Shown here in pieces: positions 34,206 to 46,556 of a stretch of 64,000 nucleotides of DNA. The number at the start of each line of letters is the position of its first letter. Position 1 is the first letter of the stretch. The stretch is from Euryodendron excelsum. Its lineage: Eukaryota; Streptophyta; Magnoliopsida; Ericales; Pentaphylacaceae. Below the pieces are notes generated by a model. That model was given only the letters and a program-made list of their open reading frames with translations, was not told where the DNA came from and ran no database searches. The position numbers were made by a program, and so were the translations under genes. The stretch covers positions 17,243,001-17,307,000 of the forward strand of contig CM065392.1 in the NCBI GenBank assembly GCA_033060915.1, read 5' to 3'.

Positions 34206-35646
34206 AACTTAGAGGGTTAGGTTGTGGTCATGTCTTTTTACCCTTCACTTATGTAGAGTCTTCAATTAACTTGTTCAATCCTATTCTCTTTAAATTTTCA
34301 AAATTGTTTTCAAAAAATATACATTTATTGATGTTATCTTGTATTAAGTTTGCCATCCACATACTAACTCTTGCATCTTTATTTTGTAGGTACACACTTT
34401 GTTTAAATTTTATTAATTGCCAAGCATGAATGTGATAAATAGGATGAATGGGAGTTATTGGGTTCTTTCCTCTGCTTTTAAAAATCATACACACACTGCA
34501 TGTGCACCTGCACTCTGCATACTTGCATTATTACCCTGATGTGACCTTTTTAGTTAGAAAGAGGGAACGGTATTTTGGTTGTGGGCAAGATGCTGTGTCA
34601 GTTTCTTCGCCTACAACCTCTTGATGGTTCCCTCGCTCGGATCACCAACCGTTCATGGCACCACCTCGGGGAGTGGGCCTAGGTTTAAAGGTCCGGGGAC
34701 TGAGCCTTTTTAGGACATATTAGTCAACCCTCAACCTCATACTCATATAGACACCGTGCATAGCTGAACCTCTGCTGGATTTAAGACACGCACACTATTT
34801 TTCAAAACCATGGAGGAAAGGGCGATTGCTCTTGCTTTCATGTATACTTGCTTATTCTTGTTGTTATAATGGCTGTTTTCTTACTGTTATAATGACTGTC
34901 TAGCTGCTCATGCATGCACGTTTACCTTGCTCTTACATTTTCTTTTCTTATACTCTTTGCATATCCATGTTCATGCATTCAATATCCCATGTCAAGACAA
35001 GAGTTCCAAGTAACTCAAGTCACTGCATTCTCATGCATATGATCAACCCATTGAGAGTGACACCAAAGTCACTCTCCCTTGCATTAGACCTTCCTAAACC
35101 CTAAGAATTCCCACGTTAACCCTAAGGAATCATTGCATGCATCTTAAGTCATTCCATAAGAGGGGCCCCAATCCCTCTATGCTCACGGAGATAAGATTGC
35201 CAAGAAGACAAGGGGTAATCGGTTAACGAAATCTCTCAGCGACTCTCCCGACATCAAATCCGACGAAGGTGAATCCGAAGACTCAAGAGTAGTTTAGGTT
35301 TTTCCTTTGTAAAACTATATAGGTGGAAGTCCCAAGGAAAATGCTCCCTTCCCCCTGTTAAAATGTATTTCAATTCTTTTATAGCTTAAACCAAAAATTC
35401 AATGTACTTTTTTTACTTTTGCGAATGAATGCATGGATGGCTGAAGGTTCCCACTTGACGGTAAGGTATCTGTATACAGGGGCAATCCCCTATCTCCAAA
35501 ATTGAGCCAATGCACCATGTTTAGTTTCCCTCATAAAGAGGGGCACCCTAGAGCATGCATTGCATAAAGACTTTGTCAAGATAAAAAATTGACTCTTTCC
35601 CTTTGTTGGTTTACGGTATCTCCCTTCGTTCTCCCTATCATTACAG
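34206..35646 (+). other. E2 untranslated leader with donor- and acceptor-like sites
   Basis: Noncoding. TGCATCTTTATTTTGTAG|GTACAC at 34390 looks like an acceptor and a donor back to back. CTCCCTATCATTACAG ends at 35646, right where the gag-like frame opens. The interval 34390-35646 is 1257 bases. Conserved blocks lie near 34580-34680, 34890-35080 and 35200-35300. Confidence 0.65.
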
Positions 35647-35667
35647 GCCAAATGCTCCGAAACGCTC

Positions 35668-36897
35668 ATGGAGTCACTCACACTAGACACCTTAACTCTA
35701 CTACTAGCAGAAGCGAAAGGAGTTAGACACAGGATGATTAAAATGGAAGGCATACTCTCTTCACACTTACCCTATGCAACCCACCAGTAGGCAGAATCCT
35801 TGCAGACTCAGATCCACGAGGAATGAAAAAGGATGAGGGGGGAAGTCCAAGACCACACCCATACCATTGCTCACCAACAACATCCCCAAGCCGTTTGCCG
35901 TATTCCGACATCTCTTAGACCAACTTTTAACCACACCCCTAAATCCTATAATCTATCCTATGATTACCAGTCCCATCTGCTTAGCCTTGACACCGAAAAT
36001 TGTCCCACTTTGAAACATAAAGCCCGAAACTCCTTCAATTTCCAAACCACCGACCCAATAGCCATCACACTAGAACTTGATCCCTGACCTGTCAGGTCAT
36101 CTAGGGCACTTAGGTGAGCGAGACCAAAAGATCGAGTTTTCACTAAACTCGCTTGCACCCAAACCGCAGCTAACTTTGATCTTTTCGCCGCGGGATATTT
36201 GAAACCGATACCCCCTCGACCGCAACCTAACCCTCTGCCACCCTATTTTAACCCAAATACGTACTGTGAGTACCATTCAGGCGGCTAAGGACATTATACC
36301 TAAGAATGCTGGACCCTCAAACATAAGATTCAGGACCTGATAGATAACAAGACTATTGGCTTACGATCAGCGAGTCCTTCACCAGACCCCACTATCAATC
36401 CCATTACAAAATTTGGTAACTACAAGGTTTGGTTCGCTACATGCCGGGAGATATATTACAAGGATGGGGAGGAAGTGGAATGCGAAGATATGGAACAGAG
36501 TCATACCCAGTTACGGTGCAACCCCGATAAAATGCTGACCCCCGAAGATGAACTCGCATATGAATTTGTGAAGAAAATTGACCAGGAGCTGTCTAGACTC
36601 AGTAACAAGAATCCCTCATTGTGTACACCTGAGGAACACCGAGCCATGACTGGACACTAGAGCAGAAAACCCCGGGCTCGACCTATCAAGCTAGAAGAAG
36701 ATGAGTTGCCAGACTGGTTTGTTAGAGAAATCACGAAGCAAACAAATGAAGGCATGGCTGTCAAGAAAGCTGACAATTATATCATTGCCACCAAGTCACT
36801 TGGAACTCCGGGAGAAGCATTCACTTGTCATGCCTTGGTTGAGAATATCAACTGTGGATGGAACGAGGATGTGGGCATTGTCCCGAGGCCTTACTAA
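35668..36897 (+). pseudogene. E2 gag-like frame with zinc knuckle and an unrecognised C-terminal part
   Basis: A single frame holds from 35647 to the stop at 36895, broken by about seven nonsense codons but no frameshift. The first ATG (35668) opens MESLTLDTL..LLAEAKGVRHRMIKMEGIL, unlike E0 gag. Near 36025 ENCPTLKHKARN and near 36262-36350 YCEYHSGG.GHYT.ECWTLKHKIQDLID look like one intact zinc-knuckle region and an earlier half copy. From about 36361 follow some 175 codons I cannot place (WFATCREIYYKDGEE, EDELAYEFVKKIDQELSRLSN, DELPDWFVREITKQ, GEAFTCHALVENI). No DNGS protease, no YVDDM and no integrase motifs follow, so pol has been lost or replaced. Gag assembles particles and its knuckle binds RNA; the rest has no assigned role. 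Confidence 0.6.
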
Positions 36898-38982
36898 AAT
36901 AGGAATCCCATTAAAAGCGTATAAGAGAGGGGTGTTTTCACCCACTTTCTTTCTATCCCTTTTACTTCTTGTCTCTAAATTGATGTTTGCATTTTCTTAA
37001 CTGCTCAAAAACTTTATGCTTTTCATAAAAATGACGATAATAATTGAATGATAGTTCTTTTATTCACTGCTGCTATCTTATATGTCTTTTGTGAATAGTA
37101 ACTACTTCCTCTGCAAGGGGCATGGTGTATCTTATGGAATGATCCGACTTGATGGGATGATAGCATAAGTTAACCACTCACCAAAGGATCAGCTTTCTAA
37201 AGAAAGAGAAAATAAGGATGAGTGAGAATACTACCCAAAGGCAACACTTACAAGATACTGAAGCTAAGCAATGTGTGGTCAGTTTATCAAAGTGAAGAGG
37301 AGCCATCTTTCACTTCCTCATATATAAATAAAAGACTAAATAAATAAACAAATGTGCTTATATTCCCTTTGCTTAACCCCTAGTGCCTCGTGAAAAGAAA
37401 AAGTTTTTCTTGTCAACCCCGATCCAAGACTGTCCTCTCCACATTGGGGCAGACAATAGTTGAGAACTCTAGAAATGGTATCCATCTTCTATCATGTTAG
37501 GACAGTAGTGAAAGCTCTATAGGTCAAGCAATCTAATTCAAAGTGAAGAAAGACCCTCATTTCATTTCCTATTCAGTCAAGAGCAACCCCTTGCCAAACC
37601 CGTTAAGCTATCTATCTTTTCTTAACAAAACCCCAACCTAGGGATCACCGCCCACATTGGGTTAGATTGAACCGATAAGGAAAAGGTCTAAAGAAAAAAA
37701 GGATGGTAGAACTACTCGTTCCATATAAAGGAAAAGGATAAAAAGGCCAAAGCGAAGGAAAGGAGTTGCCAAGGGGCAAGAGGCCAAAAAAAAAAAATCC
37801 TTTAAGGAAAAGCCTGAAGAAAATCATGATTGAGTCATCTTCAAAAGCATAATAAGAAGATCGAAAGAGAAGAAAGTCATGTTAAAAAGCAGGAAGGAAA
37901 TTCAAAGGTGATCTTAGGTTACAAAGAAACCCAGTAAAAACAATAGGTTTGGGCCTTTACCCTGTCTTGCAAAACCCCAAAACCATGGCCTACATTACAA
38001 CCCTAGTAAAGTCCCCTCTGATTGAAAATGGATTGCTTGATCTAGACGAGCTGAACACGCTGCCAAAGCTAAGAAGGATGCTAGCCCTACGGAGAAAATA
38101 GTCAAGGACGGTATGGATCTAAACCCTACTGAAAACAACATCGAATTTGGGCCTATATGTCTTGTTGTTTCAAAAACCCCATAACCTAACCTATATTACG
38201 GCCCTAAACAAAGTCTCCTTGGATTGAAAGGACTAGCCACTTATCACTCTGCTAAAGGTTATGTAAGCTATTGCTAAAACCCCAAGAGTCGAGAGTTTCA
38301 GCCCAGTAACCCCATACACTAACCCTGAAATAGAGAATCGGAAAGGGTCAAAAGGTTGAGAAAGGTTCGAAGTGCTATCATCCAACTAAGGTAGGGTTGA
38401 GCTAGAGGAGAGGCTAGACCCCTGAAAAGGAAGAAGTTACCATTCCAAAGATACCAAGTTCAACAGCACTCCTTGTCATTCCATTTGCACATATAGGATA
38501 TAATTCCATATAAAAACAGAAGTCATCAACATCAACTCATATAATAGATACATAACATCAACACCCGTCACATGCATCTGATCGTATGCCTAGCTGAAAA
38601 GATCATAAATATTTCTCTTTATCCATACTTCTAAATATCATAAATATCCATCTTTGTACATAGCTTACAAAATAAAACTGTCTAACATAAATACATCTCA
38701 GGAATAGGGGCAAAAGAAGATCGGAGCCCCCGCAAAGGGCATCTGTCACAGGTCAAAATCGATATCATCTGGATCGAAATCCCCAAAACTCGGCATCGAA
38801 AGAGGCAGATAGCTACTCGAAGCACCAACATTCTACAGAAAAGATAAAACCAAAATCAGCCACATGAAAAAAAAAAAGAACTAGACAACAGCAGAACAAG
38901 AAGAAGGGGGAGAAGGACAACATACCCAGCCACCACCCAGTTGAGATAACCGAGGTGTCAGGGAAGCTACCTCAGCCCGGTA
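36898..38982 (+). other. E2 3' spacer, noncoding
   Basis: No ORF with recognisable content. It holds two related blocks (about 37945-38030 and 38150-38230) built on GGGCCTNTA..TCTTG..AAACCCCAAAACC..CTACATTACAACCCTA..AAAGTCCC; a further relative lies in the E1 spacer near 61725-61800. Purine-rich stretches (37680-37900) and the 3' flank of the antisense ORF make up the rest. Confidence 0.6.
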
Positions 38983-40348
38983 CTAATCCCGCTCCATCTG
39001 ATATTGATCCCTCTGGTCTCTTACAACAGTAAACTCAGCCTGGGGCACATATCCTCCGGCACGGTGCCACAAGTCAACCACCTCCTGGCCCACAGCGTAC
39101 CCGCCAACTACTACCTCAAACCGGGTGAAGGCACCGATCGAATGAGCCCCAAAGTGCGTAGCATAATCTGTATCTGGAGGAAGCCAAAACTCGGCACCCA
39201 GCTGATGCTCCTGATAGGGGATAGGCACTCTCGCCACCAAGGCTCCAAACATATACTCCGGCGGAGCTCCTACTGATCGGAACTCCTCATGAAACTGCTG
39301 CCAGTGTCGCTCTCCGAGATAGGACTCCCAAGTGTCATCACTGAGAAAAGCAGCTCTTGACAGGGATAATGGGACCAAGTACCTGACTGTCTCATAATGA
39401 ACTGATCCAATGAAGGGCCGCCAAATCACATCCCTCGCCTCAATCAGCTCCAGGTTAGCTCGGAGGGTCACAAAATCAGTAATCTCCGATCACTGGGCTA
39501 CCCGGTCATGAGCCCACCTCAAAGCACGAGGATAGAGGTCATCCTCAACAACTGCAAGGCGACGAATAGGAAGGTACTCGTAGCTCCACCAGATGACAAA
39601 GGCCAGAAACTAGTCATGCTGCGCCAACGAGAAGAAGTTCGGACCCGCATCGACCGAAGGAAGCAGTCAAAGGAGAAGGACCCCCAATCCAGCTCTGATA
39701 AAGCTCCAAGATCAGCTACTATACTCCCAACTGACATGGCACGAGCGACTTGTTGTTGTTGCAAAAGCAGCTAAAGATGATGTACAAAACAAGTCACTGT
39801 CTCATAATGTCCCGCCTGGCATGCGATGGCTTAGCAGCAAAGGTATGGTCATCCTGACTGATCCAAGAGACTGGGAAGGCAGAACGTTTAGGAGGAGGCA
39901 AGTCCAGCAAAATGCATGCCTTGCCTCTACTGACTGACTGTAAAGTGATTCGCCGGCCAACGAAGGAAAGCCCTGTGATGATTGCCCAATCCAAGGGAGT
40001 GAGGCCTAACTCAAAACCGACAAAATGGAAGGTCCCGGTTTCTTCAAACCACCGCTCAACCAACGCCAGTACCAAATGCTGGTTCAGGCGGTTAGCCTGT
40101 AATCTCATGAATGCTCCGAATCCAATCTCAGCCAAGAGTGCACGATATGACGGGGCAGTTTGCTGCATAGTCACGAAAACCTGATGAACAGCCCCTCTAA
40201 AAGCTGTGTGTACCCGTGGAAGGGGGCAGATGTTGTTTGGAGTATACACTGGGGTGGTAAGCCAGATCCCCGAGTGGCGGAACATCCGGTACCTGCAGAT
40301 CTCCCAAGTCGGCATCCGTCTGCCTATGCCTAGAGGAGGCTCTCCCAT
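38983..40348 (-). pseudogene. Antisense ORF with plant mobile domain (PMD), frameshifted
   Basis: On the minus strand three pieces form one domain. 40348-39794 (184 codons) begins MGEPPLGIGRRMP and contains LVERWFEETGTFHFVGFELGLTPLDWAIITGLSFVG, the hallmark of the aminotransferase-like plant mobile domain. 39764-39519 carries GSIVADLGALSELDWGSFSFDCFLRSM, which fits the next conserved block. 39471-38983 (162 codons) carries RANLELIEARDVIWRPF..HYETVRYLVPL..W..FHEEF. The pieces are in different frames, so at least two indels or stops separate them. Position is between the coding region and the polypurine tract, opposite to gag. Extra antisense ORFs at this place are known from Tat-lineage elements; PMD proteins otherwise occur in plant genes such as MAIN. 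E1 has no counterpart. Confidence 0.75.
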
Positions 40349-41864
40349 AGCTAGTGACCTGGTCGCCCAGACCCGGTACCTCCTCTTCTGTGCCTATCTC
40401 CTCTACAAAAGCCTGCTCAACTAGAGGAAAGGGGTTGACAGGTGGCCCACTCCCCTGACCACTCTAACTAGATGCTACCTGCCCAGTAGACTATCGGCTA
40501 TCCCTAGATGCTGCCTTCCCCAAGCAGCGTCTCCTCTCAGAACCATCATCACCCGCATCTACCATCCTGAAAATGTAAGTCAAGGTAAGAGGTATTAATA
40601 TACAAATGAAAAAGATAAATAATAATAAAAAGATTTCAAATGATAAGTCAAAACAAATTTCCTACATACACCTTTTAATTTTCTAACTTCAAATCAAATC
40701 TCAAGGGTTTTCTGTCTTTTTCCTTCAAAAATATTTTATTTCTAAAACCTTTTCTAACTCTTTCCCTAATTTCTAAAAATTTCGGGAGAGTCTCGTTTAA
40801 AAATGGTTTCTACAACACCCATGACATCAACACAAAACACAAAATGTGCACTTCACAATGTTACAATCACATAACATTAGCACTCGCGCACACTTTTCAA
40901 TTTTTTGAAATTTTCAAGACATATGTTTTATTTTTCCAATAAATCAATGGTTTTCCAAGTTCTCCTAAAATTTCTCAAAATCATCTCAACTGTTTTCTAA
41001 AATATTCCAATATTTTTTCAAATTTCAAACTCTAAAAATTTCATAAATCTCTCAAGTTTTCTTAATTTTTCTAATTTTCTAAATATTTTTCTATTTTTCA
41101 AAAAATAAAAAATTCACCAATTTTTTTAAAAATCGCCAAACTTCACACGGTTGTTAAACACATTTTTCTAGGGTACATTACGTAAAAATCTAGCCAGAAA
41201 ACCCAATGCCCAAGCCAGTAGGAACAAACCCCCAATTCTTACAGAAAATCCTCTTCACATAATCATGTAAAATTACTCAAATTCAATCAAACAAGCACCA
41301 AAATGAAAAAATAACATCACCATAATGTTCAAAACATATCAAAACATCAATTTCTACTATTTACATGGTTCAAACGAAATTCTATACATCAAAATCAACA
41401 AAAATTTGAAAACTCACTTTTTGGAGTTCTTTAGCGAAATCTTCTCTTCTGGCGACTTTTCCAGCAACGTGGTCTCTTTCCGGCAATCATCCGTGGTCTC
41501 CAAGAGGTGTCCCTCCAATGTCCAAGTCGGTTTTCTCGCAATGTCTCTCGGATTTGCTAAAATCTTCCAAAATACCGTAAGTGTTCGAACTAGAAAATTT
41601 GTTGGTTTTGTTCCCAAGCCTGGCGCCACTAGCAGAGGTGCCAAGCCTTTTCTGCCAAAGGTGCCACTCCTAGTGGCGCTAGTTTCCAACTTCCGGGTAG
41701 TTTTGCCCTTTTTCTAGCCAAAACTCGTTTTCGAAGGCCTTTTGGGCTCAATATCCATTTTCAAACCCTGTTTGTCAAAAAATTTCAAAGTCTATCCCTC
41801 CGACTGCCTCGCAGTTAACATGGGACTCTTACTTTATAGTTTTCTATCTTCGACAAGCAAAGAC
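40349..41864 (+). other. E2 region between antisense ORF and polypurine tract
   Basis: 40560-41410 is very AT-rich (TTTTCTAAATTTTT runs) with no gene. From 41620 to 41680 come GGCGCCACTAGCAGAGGTGCC and GGTGCCACTCCTAGTGGCGC dyads, the type found before the LTR TATA box, and a block GACTGCCTCGCAGTTAAC..ACTTTATAGTTTTC that is shared with E1 (62826-62880). The ORF of 130 codons at 41325 has no recognisable domain. Confidence 0.6.
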
Positions 41865-41877
41865 AGAAAAAGAGGGG
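41865..41877 (+). other. E2 polypurine tract
   Basis: AGAAAAAGAGGGG ends four bases before the 3' LTR start (TGTAAGCACC at 41882). It would prime plus-strand DNA synthesis. E1 has the same tract at 62890. Confidence 0.88.
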
Positions 41878-41881
41878 CAAC

Positions 41882-44800
41882 TGTAAGCACCTCATTTTTG
41901 ACCGCTCGGTAGTCTACAGTCCGTCCAGACTTGTAATCAAGTCAATATGGACGTATTCCAATCGAAATCAATTCTCTAAGTCTAATCATGTCTATTCATC
42001 ACTTTGCGGGCCCGGCTAAGCCCAAATAGAGGCAAAATGATCAAAATGCCCCTAGGGGCATTGTTCGGTCCATTTCCAACATGCGCGTCTTTCCAAAGAT
42101 GGTAAGTCCCCTTTCTAATTCCAAATTAGGCACGTCTTTCCGGAGACGGTAAGTCCCCTTTCTAATTCCAAATCAGGCACGTCTTTTCGAAGACGGTAAG
42201 TTCCCTTTTCAATTCCAATTCCCATCCCTTTCTCGAGACAGTTGATTCCTCGAGACGGTAATTCCATCCAATCCGGCATGTTTTTCGAAGAAAATCTATT
42301 CGGGACGGTAAGTCCCCTTTTAAACCTGTCGACCGGGACGAGACCCTAAGTCCCCTAGTTGGTAGAACGGTCCACCTTTGGCGCCTGCTAGCCCGCTAAT
42401 GTAGAAATTTCCGTTTAGGCACGCCTTCTGAGAAAGTTGATTCTCAGGCGCTAAGTCCCTTTAGCAGCTTCCCGAGATCAGGCAATCTCGGGAATGATCA
42501 CGAACTGTCAGAATAGCGGAAATACTTGTAAACAGGTCGATATAGGGAATTTTCAACAAGCCCCTGTATCACGGGACCGCCATCAGAGTGACGGAAACAC
42601 TCAAAACTCAGGTTAACACCAGTGCCTATTAGCTCACTCCGGTGAAAAATGACCAAACTGCCCCTAGGGCCATCTTTCAGCATGTTTCTTGAAAGCACAC
42701 CTAAGTTCTTAGAATGATAAGTCCACCCTTCCTAGATCATCCCACAGATGATCCGGCGTGATTAGGTGCCCTCCAGTCAATTTCGGGTCAATTCCGAGAC
42801 TTTTCAGTCAAGATGACCATTTTGCCCCTAGGCATCCGAACGCTCCGGGAACCACACCGGCCCTGGGTATCAAACTGATAACTTCTCGAGAATACCTCCT
42901 ACAGTATTCTCAACCTTTCTTTAACTTTTCGGATCATTCTGAGTTAGTTTTGGCAAACCTGGTGCAAAATGACCGTTTTGCCCCTAGTGGGCCGTCGCCT
43001 TTTTCTGACCACCCTGGCTCTAGGTATCAAACCGGCAACTTTTGGAAACATTCTAAATAATGTTTCCATATCTAAAGTTTTTTTTAAGGACATTCCGGGT
43101 TCGTCCCGGCAGCTTTTCGGCCTGGTTGACCATTTTGCCCCTAATGGCCCGGTCAATCCTTTTGACACATCCAATCCTCATTTTTCAAGTCAAATACCTC
43201 CGGGACACTGTTCTAAGTGTTCCTGCCTTTTCCCGGCCTTCTGGGCCATTCCCGGTCCCTTAAATTATTCCTGGACTTTCCGGAGTCACTCTTAGTGAAG
43301 CTAGCCTAAAAATTGCATGGTAGTCATTAGTACAAGCACCCAAATCTTCCCAAGATACGTTGCTTGCTAACCTTAAAACTTTCCTAACTGGCTGGCGCCA
43401 CTAGTAGTGGCACCAAGCCAAGAAATGGCCTGGTGAGTGGCGCTAGGAGGAAATTTGGCCTGGCGCCATTGCAACAGGCGCCAGGTCTATCCCATCTCTA
43501 TAAATACAGAGCCTCTTCCAGCGTGAAGGAGGTCCGCAAACTCAGTCTAAAAACCCTAATATTTGATATACAAAGCTCGTAGCATCCCTAAACCCTAGCT
43601 TCTCTAGGTTTTCCAAACTCTAGCCACCATACACCAAACCCTAGCCTCCTATACACTCCTACACACCTATACACTTATACACTGGCCTCCAACCCTCCAT
43701 CGAAGGCTTGAGTTGCTGCAACTACAAGCTTTAAAGATCAAAGACAAGACCGAAGAAAAGCAAGGCGCGCAAGGCCAAATGAAATAAACATGACGTACAA
43801 TAGGTTTTCTCTTTAAGTTTATGCACTTCCCCCTCTCTATTCTCGCTCCTGACCCACTTGAGTTTTCTTTATTTTAATCCCCCTTCTTCCCCCCTTTCTT
43901 TGTATGCTTGAAATAAGGGAATTCCCAGTCCATGTGTAAGATTAGACTATTGGAGGGTTACCGTGTCGGGGGCTTTCTTTTAGTCTAACCGGAGACCACG
44001 TGGGTTCGGTCCCCTTGATTATGTGGTGAAGCCTTAACCTTGTATGTTCACGACCCCAATTTGCATTGTGCATATCATTATCTTGCATTCTTCCAAAAAT
44101 CGTTTTCAAACTCGTTTTCAAAGCTTGCATTAAACTTGTTTTCAAAATTGCATCAAAATCTCCTTTTTCATAACTTGTTTTCAAAATCACAATCCTAGGG
44201 TGATTCTAGCCTTTCCATGGCTAGGATTGCTTTAGGAAAGTGTTACATTTAAAGTGATCGATATGGTCTATATTTTCAACTCCTTGTTGTTGTCAAAGCT
44301 ACTTTCTTGAAATGGTTCTAACCTTCTTATGGTTAGAATCGCTTTAGGAAAGTGAGACGTTTTTATACTTTCCATTAAACTCTCTTTTCAAAAGTTTCTC
44401 TTTTTAAAACCCCCTTTTTCAACATGCTTTTTAAAAGCTCTTCTTTCCAAAATTGTTTTCTAAAAGCTTCCTCTAAAAATCTATTTTTCAAAACTTCTTT
44501 TTAAACTCTTTTCCAAAACACTCTCCCCAAAATCCACTTTCTGAAAACGCTCCCTAAATCTCTTTCCTAAAAACTCTTATCCAACAATCTCCTTCTAAAA
44601 ATCTTTCGAAAAACTCTCTCTTCAAAACTCACATTCTAGAAATTCCTTCCTAGGATTTCCTTCCCAAAACCTCTTTTCCAAAAACTCACTTTTCAAAAAT
44701 CCCTTTTGTTAGAGTCCAAGTTAAGCCTTAGAGCCAACAATTAGGAAACCCTAATTTTCCTTCCCAAAAATATGATTTTCAATCTTGCCTTAAAACCTAG

Positions 44801-46167
44801 GTTTCTAAAACCTCTTGTTTTCTATATCAAAATTATACATATTTCCAAAACCTATTTTCTACGTCAAAATTATAGTCTTCCAAATTTAGAGTTTCTAAAA
44901 CTTTTTTTTTCATGCCAAATCCAATCTTCCCTTTGGGAAACCAAATCCAATCTCCCTGTTTAGGAAACTAGATCCTATCCTCCGTTTTTGGAAACAAAAT
45001 CAAAACCACTTATTCTTAGAAACAAAATCCAAATCTTTCCTAATTCAAAACCTTCATAATCTTCTACTTTCCTAAATCTTAAGTTTCCAAAACTTGAACA
45101 TAAAAATATTTCCTAAATTTTAAAACTCAAAACTCAACTTCCATATCTTTCCTAATTCAACCCTTTCCTAATTCAATCTATTTTCAAATCTTAACTTTCC
45201 AAATCTAAGTTTTCAAATCTTTCCTAAACCCAAACCTTTCCTAATCTCAAGATCTTCTAATACTCTAAAACTTTTTAAATCCTAAACTTTCTAAATTTCA
45301 AATCTTTCCAAATTCAAAACTTTCTTAGGTTAAAACTTTCTAAACCCAAATCTTTCTAAAATTCTAAACTTTCCTAAACTTCAAATCTTTCCAGATCAAA
45401 AACTTTCTAAACTTAAAGCTTTCTTACTTTCAAAACTTTCCTATTTCGAAAACTTTCCAAATTCAAAACTTTCCTATTCCGAAAACTTTCCAAATTCAAA
45501 ACTTTCTTAATTCAAAATTTTCCTAAGTTGAAAACTTTCCTAAACCCAAAGCTTTTCCTAAATTCCAAAATTTTCTTAAAATGGAACTTTCCAAATCGAA
45601 ACTTTCCCAAATTGAAACCTTCCCAAATTGAAACTTTCTTAATTCAAACTTTCCTAATTTGAACATTTTCTAAATCTAATCTTTTCTGAAACTCTTTCAA
45701 TTCAAGTCTATACTTTCTTAAACCTCAAGTCTTCCCTAAATCCTATCCTTCCTAAGTAAACCTTTCTCTTTCCAAAACAAGTCTAAATCTTTCTTCCAAG
45801 TTCTATCTTTTCAAATCCAAATTCCAATCTTCTATTCTAAGTTCAAATCAAATCCTTTTTCAAATCAAAACCTTCTATTTCCTATTGGACTCTGGTCCGA
45901 ACTACGACTAACCTTATTCCTCCAAAATGATACGTAGGCAACCCTCATGGGTGCGGTCACAATATTTTTTTAAACTTCTATTTTCACAACCTTTTTCGAG
46001 TTTCCAATATATTGCAAGTTTCCAATTCTAAATTTCTATTTCCAAATCTCTATTTTCAATTTCTTAAACTTTCTAATATATCTTTTTAAATCCCCTTTTT
46101 CTAAAATCAAATCAATTTATGTTCAAATTTATTTTCTAACTCTCTTTTTCTATTGCATTTATATATC
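41882..46167 (+). repeat. E2 3' LTR, left segment
   Basis: Begins TGTAAGCACCTC and is collinear with the 5' LTR: stem-loop units 42080-42240, CTGAGAA-AGTTGA-TTCTCAG at 42429-42448, U3 repeats, TATAAATA at 43499-43506, CT-rich leader, G-poor tract 44580-45860 and the ACGTAGGCAACC island (45932). It stops at ATATC (46163-46167), the left target copy of S3. Confidence 0.9.
43499..43506 (+). promoter_or_regulatory. E2 3' LTR TATA box
   Basis: TATAAATA follows GGCGCCACTAGTAGTGGCACC and GGCGCCATTGCAACAGGCGCC. The middle dyad of the 5' LTR is shortened here (CTGGTGAGTGGCGC), a small deletion between the two LTRs. Confidence 0.75.
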
Positions 46168-46556
46168 TGTTGTGCCCAGATTTTTTGCACTCGAGGAATT
46201 CTCACACAAGCGGAAAAAATGTTGTACTCTCTCGTTAGAACTCACCCTTCTAAAAGAATGAGTACGACTAGGTTTGAATTAAAACTAAGTTTGAATAAAG
46301 GGCTTTTTGGATAAAGTTTGTGTAAGCACCCCATTTTTGACCGCTCGGCAGCCTACACTCCGTCCAGACTTGTTTTCAAGTAATTATGGACATATTCCAA
46401 TCGAAACCAATCCTCTAGTCCAAATTCTGTTTTTCCATCGCTTCGCGGGCCTGTCAGGCCCAAATAGAGGAAAAATGACCAAAATGCCCTTAGGGGCATT
46501 GCCCTTTCTTATTCCAATTCCAATCCCTCTCTCGAGACAGTTTATTCCTCGAGACG

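Noticed and set aside
39004..40424. Plus-strand ORFs of 70-90 codons opposite the PMD region
   Set aside because: They are shadows of the minus-strand PMD frames, which carry the recognisable domain.
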